A DNA stretch of 7,191 bases, from positions 1 through 7,191 of the forward strand of contig JAFOIS010000180.1 in the NCBI GenBank assembly GCA_017420605.1, written 5' to 3'. The DNA is from Lachnospiraceae bacterium. GTDB lineage: Bacteria > Bacillota > Clostridia > Lachnospirales > Lachnospiraceae. Made by a program: the position numbers and the translations under genes. Shown piece by piece: positions 1-4,698 of this stretch. The notes beneath the pieces are model-generated. The model saw nothing but the letters and a program-made list of their open reading frames with translations, was not told the DNA's origin and ran no database searches. Positions within the stretch are counted from its first letter, which is position 1; each line of letters opens with the position of its first letter.

Positions 1-1
1 C

Positions 2-436
2 AAGATCTATCTGAGTGCGATCCTCGACCTGTACGATAGAAGGATCGTGTCGTTTGTCATCAAAGATTCGAACAATAATGCCTTGGTATTCGAGACCTTC
101 GATGCGGCCATTCAGGAGAATCCGGAAGCAAGGCCACTGTGTCACTCGGATCGTGGATTCCAATATACCAATCGCGCCTTTCACGCTAGGCTTGAAGCCG
201 CAGGGATGACCCAGAGCATGTCCAGGGTAGCCAGATGTATTGATAACGGACCAATGGAAGGATTTTGGGGGATACTGAAGAGGGAGAGATACTATGGCAG
301 GAGATTCTCGGACAGAGCCGCTCTGGAAAAAATGATCGCGGATTATATCGACTACTATAATAACGAACGGTTGCAGCGAAACCTTGGTGTTCTTACACCA
401 ATGGAGAAACACGAACAGTATCTGGCGGCAGCATAA
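2..436 (+). CDS. IS3-family transposase (OrfB), C-terminal part
   Basis: The frame is open from the first bases of the window, so the GTG at 47 is not a true start and the gene begins upstream. The protein would carry out cut-and-copy transposition of its own element using the DDE integrase core (rve) fold. Two of the three catalytic acidic residues are visible. The second Asp is in HSDRG (codon 149-151) and the Glu is in DNGPMEGFW (codon 257-259). Exactly 35 residues lie between them, the canonical DD(35)E spacing. The first Asp would be upstream of the window. The C-terminal motif YIDYYNNERLQRNLGVLTPM is typical of IS3/IS150-type OrfB proteins. The visible part has no frameshift or stop, so the copy may be functional if its missing half is intact. 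Confidence 0.92.
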   Translation, partial: KIYLSAILDLYDRRIVSFVIKDSNNNALVFETFDAAIQENPEARPLCHSDRGFQYTNRAFHARLEAAGMTQSMSRVARCIDNGPMEGFWGILKRERYYGRRFSDRAALEKMIADYIDYYNNERLQRNLGVLTPMEKHEQYLAAA

Positions 437-440
437 AAAT

Positions 441-488
441 TGCCACCAGATCAAAGGATCTGATGGCAGAGAGTTTTTGCTTTTTTAA
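441..488 (+). terminator. hairpin with T-rich tail after the transposase
   Basis: Arms 441-452 and 457-468 pair at 11 of 12 positions (one C/A mismatch) around the loop AAAG. They are followed by T runs at 474-478 and 481-486. The hairpin starts five bases after the transposase stop. It fits a rho-independent terminator for the transposase, although the first T run begins a few bases after the stem. Confidence 0.6.
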
Positions 489-514
489 TTGTCTACTTGA
501 CGGGTAGCGGTTCA
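487..514 (-). repeat. probable right terminal inverted repeat of the IS
   Basis: Read inwards on the minus strand this begins TGAACCGCTACCCGTCAAGT, which resembles the terminal repeats of IS3-family elements of Firmicutes as I remember them. The left repeat is not in the window, so neither the repeat length nor a target-site duplication can be verified. Confidence 0.5.
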
Positions 515-560
515 CGGCGATCTGTACGAGGGGTGATTTTTGACATACGTAAAGCAGAAA

Positions 561-589
561 GGAGGCACTTTTTTACGAAGTGCCTTCCC
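561..589 (-). terminator. hairpin directly after the LarA-like gene
   Basis: GGCACTT (564-570) pairs with AAGTGCC (578-584) around a 7-base loop. GGA/TCC extends the stem after a single-base bulge. On the minus strand the hairpin begins two bases after the stop codon and is followed by a pyrimidine-rich tail (TTTCTGCTTT) rather than a clean U run. It is a weak intrinsic terminator candidate for the leftward cyclase/LarA-like unit. Confidence 0.45.
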
Positions 590-1864
590 TCACAGGTTCC
601 CGTTTTCGTCGAACACAAGCTCTTCCGGTCCGCTGACGACGGACAGGTTCGGATGCGCCTCCGCTTCCGGCAGCATGGCCTCGGAGATCTGGATCTCACC
701 GAGCGACAGGGTGTTTTTGATGCGGATGATCCGCGGGGACGCCGGATCCACGTCGGTACAGGACTTCACACAGAGCGCGATCGCGCTGCGGTCGTCCGGC
801 ATGACCAGCGGCATTCTGGAAAAGGAAAGCGCCTTGGACGTGATGGAATTGGGATAGGTCTTTGAAAAATCGATCGCCTCATAAAACTTTTTGGAAATGA
901 CGTCCGCCGCGCCCATACCGTACGCGCTGCCGTGCGAGGCCTCGCTGATCGAAAGGATGCAGCGCAGCTGGGCCTTGATGCCGCCCGAGGCATAGACCGT
1001 CGCGAAGGCGCCGGAAATGTTCGGGTCCATCCCGCCGCCGGAGATGTTCTTGCCGATCTCGTCGACGACGAGCACGTCGCAGCTGTCGAAATAAAGCTGC
1101 GGCATAAGGCGGAAGGCTTCTTTGAGGAGCTTCGGTTCCCCCTCTTCGATCTCTTCGCTGCGGAGAACGGCGATCTTCGCGGTCTTATCGAACGCATTTT
1201 CCAGAAGGCCGACGCCCAGGACGACCGGCGCGTTCGAAAGATAGACTTTTCCGAACGCCGGTATATTTTTCGCCATGTATTTGTAGCCCGCGCTGTGGCA
1301 GGCTTCGGCGCCCTTCTGCTTGCCGAGGCCGATGGCCATCATTTTCATGAGGCCGCTCTCATACGGACCGCGGAAGGAAGTGTGCGGCTTGATGCGGTTG
1401 ACGACGATGATCTTGTCCGCCTGCGCGGCATATTTGTCGAGATGCACAGGCCGGCCGTCTTCGGTATGGCCGATCACGACGGTTTCCATGGTGGCGCGGA
1501 TCGGGCAGCCCGTGCTCTCTTCGGTCACGCCGTAGGAGCGGACGATGGCCTCCTGCCCTTCCGCCGTCGCCCCGCCGTGGCTTCCCATGGCCGGGATAAT
1601 AAACGGAAATGCGCCCTGCGCCCTGCAGAAATCCGCGATGGTCCTAAGGACCGGCACAAGATTGTCGATCCCGCGGCTCCCGCAGGGAATGCAGACGGAA
1701 TCGCCGGGGCGGATTCGTTCCGCCGCGCCGGCCGCGCGGAGCTTTTCCGTCAGGATCTTCGGCACGTCCTCCTTCGGGAGCGCCGTCTCGTCAAAATGCT
1801 GCCGCACCCGGTAAAAGCGCGGCAGGCGGATGTCCGTGACATATTGGGCCAATTCTTCAAACAT
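590..1864 (-). CDS. LarA-like (DUF2088) nickel-dependent racemase/epimerase homologue
   Basis: This 424-residue protein belongs to the lactate racemase LarA superfamily; characterised members invert the alpha carbon of 2-hydroxy acids with a nickel-pincer nucleotide attached to a lysine. LarA itself is also about 424 residues long. Family positions can be matched by motif: R64 in GSRG, H96 in AMGSHGGAT, H161 in IKPH, K174 in GLMK (candidate cofactor lysine) and H190 in EACH. H161 to K174 is 13 residues, compared with 10 in classical LarA as I recall it, so this is a divergent homologue rather than an orthologue. The C-terminal stretch NTLSLGEIQISEA is usual for DUF2088 proteins. The ATG at 1864 has a modest AGGG ribosome site 8 bases upstream. 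It lies 141 bp downstream of the cyclase gene on the same strand, so co-transcription is likely. Cofactor genes larB, larC and larE are not in the window. The substrate is unknown; a lactate racemase label would be over-specific. Confidence 0.85.
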   Translation of the reverse strand: MFEELAQYVTDIRLPRFYRVRQHFDETALPKEDVPKILTEKLRAAGAAERIRPGDSVCIPCGSRGIDNLVPVLRTIADFCRAQGAFPFIIPAMGSHGGATAEGQEAIVRSYGVTEESTGCPIRATMETVVIGHTEDGRPVHLDKYAAQADKIIVVNRIKPHTSFRGPYESGLMKMMAIGLGKQKGAEACHSAGYKYMAKNIPAFGKVYLSNAPVVLGVGLLENAFDKTAKIAVLRSEEIEEGEPKLLKEAFRLMPQLYFDSCDVLVVDEIGKNISGGGMDPNISGAFATVYASGGIKAQLRCILSISEASHGSAYGMGAADVISKKFYEAIDFSKTYPNSITSKALSFSRMPLVMPDDRSAIALCVKSCTDVDPASPRIIRIKNTLSLGEIQISEAMLPEAEAHPNLSVVSGPEELVFDENGNL

Positions 1865-1886
1865 GATTTATACCCTGTTCACAGCA

Positions 1887-1929
1887 GGACACTTTCCGGC
1901 ACCGCGCTGCGCGGTGCCGGAAAATGTCC
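1887..1929. repeat. 20-bp-stem hairpin between cyclase and LarA-like genes
   Basis: Arms 1887-1906 and 1910-1929 are complementary at 19 of 20 positions (only 1892/1924 mispair) around the 3-base loop CTG. No T run follows on either strand, so it does not look like an intrinsic terminator. In the leftward transcript it would sit 22 bases before the LarA-like start. Possible roles are an mRNA processing or stabilising stem that sets relative expression, or an extragenic palindromic repeat. Confidence 0.7.
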
Positions 1930-1950
1930 GATCATCATAATTACATATTC

Positions 1951-2017
1951 CCGGCAGCGCATGCCCCGGCAGAAAATATTGCGCCGGCGCCTGCTCCGGC
2001 AGTACTTATTCCGTCAG
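1951..2017. repeat. cluster of CCGGCAG-like heptamers
   Basis: CCGGCAG occurs at 1951, 1966 and 1996, with variants CCGGCGC at 1984 and CCGTCAG at 2011. Spacings are 15, 18, 12 and 15 bp. The cluster overlaps the last codons of the cyclase gene and the gap after it. Read on the other strand, the motif resembles pieces of the 22-bp repeats upstream of the cyclase gene. It may be a degenerate intergenic repeat or merely local composition. Confidence 0.4.
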
Positions 2018-2758
2018 CGCCCAGACTCTGGCCGGAAGGCCCGTCGCGCCTTCGATGCGCGGATAGGACACGATGAGGATCGCGCCCGCCGGGGCGACCT
2101 TGTCAAGATTGCAGAGGACTTCGACCTGAAGCTTGTTCTGCGCAAGGACGTAGCGCTCGCAGGCAAGGTCGCCGGCCTTCGCGGCTTCCTTGGAAGCGTC
2201 GGTATCGAGGGTCTCATGACCGTTCGCGGCCGCATTTCTCGTCTCGAAAATGTATTTCAGGGCGTCAAGCGACCAGCCCGGGAAGTGCTCGGAGCCGTCC
2301 GGCGCGGCGCCGGAGAGTTTCTCCATATCCGGCCAGTTCTTGTACCAGTCGGTACGCAGCGCGACGAACGCGCCGTCCGGGATCTGGCCGTATTTCTTTT
2401 CATATTCCTTGATATCTTCGACCTGCACCGCGTATTCCGGGTCTTTTGCGACCTTGTCGGTGATGTCGATCACGCAGAGCGGGAAAATGAGATCGTTGAC
2501 GTCGTACTTTTCCGACAGCGCGGCGCCCTTGATGAAGTGGCCCGGGAAGTCGATATGCGTGCCGAACTGGCCCGGGAATTTGAACGTCTGGATGAGGCAC
2601 TCAAGCATCGGATTGCCCCAGTCAAAGCAGGTCTTGGAAAGCTCGACCGAGCCTTCCGGAATGCCGGACCAGAACGGGCTGTCATTGTTCAGGGAGTGCG
2701 AGAGTTCTACGAAGCGGTACTTCTTTGCCATGTCAAGGGCAAGCCAGAGCGGATACAT
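2006..2758 (-). CDS. cyclase-family metal-dependent hydrolase (kynurenine formamidase-like fold)
   Basis: This 250-residue protein belongs to the cyclase family (PF04199 type), whose members include kynurenine formamidase and isatin hydrolase and hydrolyse amide or cyclic amide bonds with one or two divalent metals. The metal motif is at residues 62-74, PGQFGTHIDFPGHF, with H68, D70 and H74; E213 in QVEVLCNL matches the C-terminal Glu ligand. The C-terminal stretch VAPAGAILIVSYPRIEGATGLPARVWAL is a normal family ending. Two ligand positions are altered: the first His of HxxxHxD is Q64, and the His normally 12 residues before the Glu is E201. The start at 2758 is chosen because a strong AAAGGAG lies 7 bases upstream and the FVELSHSLNND family N-terminus follows about 17 residues later. 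The reading frame is open upstream to 2965, but that extension is low-complexity and has no family match. It is probably the first gene of a leftward unit with the LarA-like gene. Substrate unknown. Confidence 0.85.
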   Translation of the reverse strand: MYPLWLALDMAKKYRFVELSHSLNNDSPFWSGIPEGSVELSKTCFDWGNPMLECLIQTFKFPGQFGTHIDFPGHFIKGAALSEKYDVNDLIFPLCVIDITDKVAKDPEYAVQVEDIKEYEKKYGQIPDGAFVALRTDWYKNWPDMEKLSGAAPDGSEHFPGWSLDALKYIFETRNAAANGHETLDTDASKEAAKAGDLACERYVLAQNKLQVEVLCNLDKVAPAGAILIVSYPRIEGATGLPARVWALTE

Positions 2759-2765
2759 AAGGGAT

Positions 2766-2772
2766 CTCCTTT
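2766..2772 (-). promoter_or_regulatory. ribosome binding site fixing the cyclase start
   Basis: On the minus strand AAAGGAG ends 7 bases before the ATG at 2758. It is a near-perfect Shine-Dalgarno sequence and is the main reason for rejecting the longer upstream frame that begins at 2965. Confidence 0.85.
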
Positions 2773-2823
2773 CCTGCTGATACGATATTGCCGATTGCGG
2801 TATTCCTGGCGGACACGGCACCG

Positions 2824-2911
2824 GATTTACAGGCTGCCGGATGACGCCGGGCATGCTGACGGACAAAGCCGGGCATGCTGACAGATGAAGCCGGGCATGC
2901 TGCCGGGCGAG
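2824..2911. repeat. 22-bp direct tandem repeat, about 3.5 copies
   Basis: Units begin at 2846, 2868 and 2890. All three start GCCGGGCATGCTG; the first two share 15 identical leading bases and match at 19 of 22 positions overall. A degenerate copy at 2824-2845 matches at 12 of 22. Each full unit contains the palindrome GCATGC. The period is not a multiple of three, which argues against coding use. The array lies between the candidate minus-strand promoter and the cyclase ribosome site, so it would be transcribed as part of the cyclase leader. Operator array, RNA structure, or neutral repeat expansion are all possible. Confidence 0.8.
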
Positions 2912-2939
2912 TCGTGTACTGCCGGAAATCTGTGCTTTC

Positions 2940-2969
2940 ATGATACACCCGCAGAGGGTGGTCATTCAA
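2940..2969 (-). promoter_or_regulatory. candidate promoter for the cyclase/LarA-like unit
   Basis: On the minus strand TTGAAT (2969-2964) is followed after 18 bases by TATCAT (2945-2940), close to the sigma-70/sigma-A consensus. A TG lies directly before the -10 box. The spacer contains the inverted repeat CACCC-N5-GGGTG at 2946-2960, a possible operator. Transcription would begin near 2933 and produce a leader of about 175 bases. Confidence 0.5.
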
Positions 2970-3012
2970 GGATTCATCACCAATTTCTGATATGCCCACG
3001 GGGCTGGATTTG

Positions 3013-3021
3013 TGCTATGAT
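3013..3021 (+). promoter_or_regulatory. candidate extended -10 promoter for the M81/M20 genes
   Basis: TGCTATGAT is an extended -10 element (TG-N-TATGAT). No good -35 box is seen at the expected distance, which is tolerated by extended -10 promoters. Transcription would start around 3028, leaving a leader of roughly 124 bases. It is the best rightward promoter candidate between the divergent genes. Confidence 0.5.
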
Positions 3022-3098
3022 AATTCTCGGAAAAAGGCTCCGGTTCAACAGGACGATCGGCTGAATTTGCCGTTTGATTTTGCTGCCTGATCCGGCGG

Positions 3099-3134
3099 CC
3101 TGATAAAGCGTTCAGGCTTGATAAAGTGTTCAGG
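3099..3134 (+). promoter_or_regulatory. two tandem 18-bp interrupted palindromes before the M81 gene
   Basis: Each unit has dyad symmetry: CCTGA-N8-TCAGG at 3099-3116 and CTTGA-N8-TCAGG at 3117-3134. The unit sequence TGATAAAGYGTTCAGG is repeated with period 18 and one difference in 16 bases. The second ends just 2 bases before the ribosome binding sequence. They could be paired protein-binding sites or tandem small RNA hairpins affecting translation. No regulator gene is visible in the window. Confidence 0.6.
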
Positions 3135-3136
3135 AA

Positions 3137-3155
3137 AGTGAGGAACATGGCATGA
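3137..3155 (+). promoter_or_regulatory. ribosome site and overlapping ATG choices of the M81 gene
   Basis: AGTGAGG (3137-3143) is followed by two ATGs. The first, at 3147, is out of frame and encodes only Met-Ala-stop (ATG GCA TGA), its stop overlapping the second ATG at 3152. The second is 8 bases from the ribosome sequence and opens the long gene, so it is taken as the true start. Confidence 0.7.
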
Positions 3156-4606
3156 AGAAACTACTGACTGCGGAATTCCGTCATGAAACGGACCGGTTCT
3201 GTCCGGAGCCGGCAGACATGGCAGCCTATAAACTTCGTTGTTTCGTCGATGGAGCGGGATTTGTCCGGACGTTCCGCAACATCAAAAACGAGCCCGGCGC
3301 TTTCATCGACTTCTTCGGAGAGCGGGATGATATCGAACTCATTCCGGTGCTCGGCATGGAGGCGATGCCCTCCGGCCCGGTAACGGAAGACGTTTATGAA
3401 TATGCAAGAACCAGGATCCTTAATGCGCTCCGCGAAGTGAAGCCGGACGGCGTCCTGCTTGCCCTGCACGGCGCGATGGTCGCGGAAGGCGGCCATGACG
3501 ACGCGGAAGGCGATCTTATCGCAGACGTCCGCGGCATCGTCGGAAATAAAATCCCCATCGTCGTGACCCTCGATCTTCACGCAAATGTGACGCCGAAGAT
3601 GGCCGCCATGGCCGACGCGCTCGTCATCTATGAGAATTATCCGCATACGGATATGTATGAGACGGGCCTCGTCGGTGCGCAGATCATGGACGGCGCGCTT
3701 TCCGGCAGGGTATGGCCGACGATCGGCTATCACCGGATCCCCTATCTTCTGCCGATGTTCCCGACGGAGCTTCCGGAGATCAAGGAATTCGAGGATCTCT
3801 GCAAAGAATATGAAGCGAAGGACGGCGTGCTCTGCTGCCGCCTTGCGCACGGCTTCTTCCCGTCGGATATCGAAGAAATGGGCATGAGCGTCGTTGCGGT
3901 CACGGACAATGATCCGGCATACGCGCAGAAGATCGCCGATACGATCGGTGACCTCATCTGGGAAAAGAGAACGCAGCTCGTCCGGCATTTCCCGACGCTC
4001 GACGAAGCGCTGGCCATGATCGACGAGCCGCATACCGAAAAGGGACCGCTCGTCATCGCGGACGCGTCCGACAACCCGGGCGGCGGCGGACTGTGCGACA
4101 CGACCCATCTTCTGCGCAGCATTCTCGAAAAAGGGATCACCGGCGTTGCGTTCGCGTTTATACGGGATCCGGAGAGCGTTCGGAAATGCGTATCCGCCGG
4201 TGCCGGCGCCGACGTGGACCTTATGCTCGGCGGCATGAGCGACCCCGCGTTTTCCGGCGGCCCGCTCCCGGTACGCGCCCACGTCATCAGCCTCCATGAA
4301 GGCTTCTACTGGAATCAGGATGAAATGAACCAATACGCGCGCAGCCGTCTCGGACTGACCGCCGTGGTGGAGATCGCGGGCAATAAGGTCCTCGTCACCT
4401 CGAACCGGCCGCAGCCTTTCGACGCCGAGGTATTCCGCAGCGTCGGCATCATGCCGGAACGCCAGAAGGCGCTCGTCGTGAAATCGGCGGTCCACTACCG
4501 CAATTCGTACCGGAAGTTCGCGCGGAAACTGGTCGAGGTGAATCTCCCCGGCTACGTCGTGCCGGTCGCGGACGGCCTTACCTTCCGGAACTGGAAAAAT
4601 AAATGA
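3152..4606 (+). CDS. M81-family metallopeptidase (MlrC-like)
   Basis: This 484-residue protein is a homologue of MlrC, the zinc peptidase that cleaves linearised microcystin products in sphingomonads; most relatives act on unknown small peptides or amides. Typical family landmarks appear in order: an N-terminal FRHETDRF (9-16, equivalent to the usual HETNTF), LHGAMVAEGGHDDAEGD (105-121), TLDLHANVTP (139-148), ENYPHTDMYE (161-170) and ADASDNPGGGG (303-313). D141, H143 and H165 are likely metal ligands by motif. The C-terminal MlrC_C-like domain runs from about residue 300 to 480. Length is normal for the family, about 480-500 residues. There is no signal peptide, so the enzyme is cytoplasmic and would need an imported substrate. 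The M20 gene follows after 92 bp on the same strand. The first gene to the left is divergent. Hydrolysis of a microcystin-like compound is not implied; the actual substrate is unknown. Confidence 0.92.
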   Translation: MKKLLTAEFRHETDRFCPEPADMAAYKLRCFVDGAGFVRTFRNIKNEPGAFIDFFGERDDIELIPVLGMEAMPSGPVTEDVYEYARTRILNALREVKPDGVLLALHGAMVAEGGHDDAEGDLIADVRGIVGNKIPIVVTLDLHANVTPKMAAMADALVIYENYPHTDMYETGLVGAQIMDGALSGRVWPTIGYHRIPYLLPMFPTELPEIKEFEDLCKEYEAKDGVLCCRLAHGFFPSDIEEMGMSVVAVTDNDPAYAQKIADTIGDLIWEKRTQLVRHFPTLDEALAMIDEPHTEKGPLVIADASDNPGGGGLCDTTHLLRSILEKGITGVAFAFIRDPESVRKCVSAGAGADVDLMLGGMSDPAFSGGPLPVRAHVISLHEGFYWNQDEMNQYARSRLGLTAVVEIAGNKVLVTSNRPQPFDAEVFRSVGIMPERQKALVVKSAVHYRNSYRKFARKLVEVNLPGYVVPVADGLTFRNWKNK

Positions 4607-4615
4607 CAGTATGTC

Positions 4616-4640
4616 TGCAGGGCGTTCTGCCCTGCATTTT
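4616..4640 (+). terminator. hairpin with short T run between M81 and M20 genes
   Basis: TGCAGGGC (4616-4623) pairs perfectly with GCCCTGCA (4629-4636) around a 5-base loop and is followed by four T residues (4637-4640). It begins 9 bases after the M81 stop. The short T run suggests partial termination, which would lower M20 expression relative to M81 without fully separating the genes. Confidence 0.6.
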
Positions 4641-4698
4641 CATGGTTGACGGAAGGTCCGGCATACGATAAGCCGGCAGCACGGGAAAGGAAACAGAT

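Larger units (their letters stand above)
1..514 (+). mobile_element. IS3-family insertion sequence, right part only
   Basis: This is the 3' portion of an IS3-family element. It holds the C-terminal half of a DDE transposase, a short hairpin, and a probable right terminal end. The left end and the first transposase reading frame lie outside the window. The right boundary is placed at base 514 because the sequence read inwards from there begins TGAAC, giving the TG...CA ends usual for this family; this is inferred without the left repeat for comparison. The element is clearly less GC-rich than the genes to its right, which fits recent acquisition. It lies downstream of the LarA-like gene and does not interrupt any gene seen here. 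Confidence 0.85.
2759..3151. other. 393-bp divergent intergenic control region
   Basis: No gene is supported here. The region separates the leftward cyclase start from the rightward M81 start. It contains a candidate promoter for each side about 70 bp apart, a 22-bp tandem repeat in the predicted cyclase leader, and an 18-bp tandem dyad in the predicted M81 leader. The open frames running through it (for example 2733-2999 and 2966-3148 on the minus strand) have no ribosome site or recognisable protein sequence. Predicted leaders are long: about 175 bases for the cyclase side and about 124 for the M81 side. Confidence 0.75.

Noticed and set aside
540..545. TTGACA as a plus-strand promoter -35 box beyond the IS end
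   Set aside because: No -10 box occurs at 16-18 bp, and no plus-strand gene follows.
1865..2005. Separate promoter for the LarA-like gene
   Set aside because: AT-rich -10-like words such as TATGAT occur on the minus strand, but none has a -35 partner or extended -10 TG at correct spacing.
932..2881. Long plus-strand open frame of 649 codons
   Set aside because: It is antisense to both the LarA-like and cyclase genes, has low-complexity Arg/Ala-rich sequence, no ribosome site and no recognisable domain; high GC makes such frames common.
2846..2911. CRISPR array
   Set aside because: The 22-bp units are directly adjacent with no unique spacers of constant length, and no cas genes are present.
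2759..2965. 69-residue N-terminal extension of the cyclase protein
   Set aside because: It spans the ribosome site, the 22-bp repeats and the candidate promoter, and has no family similarity; the ATG at 2758 has a strong ribosome site.
3161..4495. Minus-strand open frame of 444 codons opposite the M81 gene
   Set aside because: Antisense shadow of the M81 gene, with no plausible start signal or domain.
4646..4674. Separate promoter for the M20 gene (TTGACG, then ATAAGC)
   Set aside because: The -10 match is poor at the proper spacing; readthrough from the M81 promoter is the simpler explanation.
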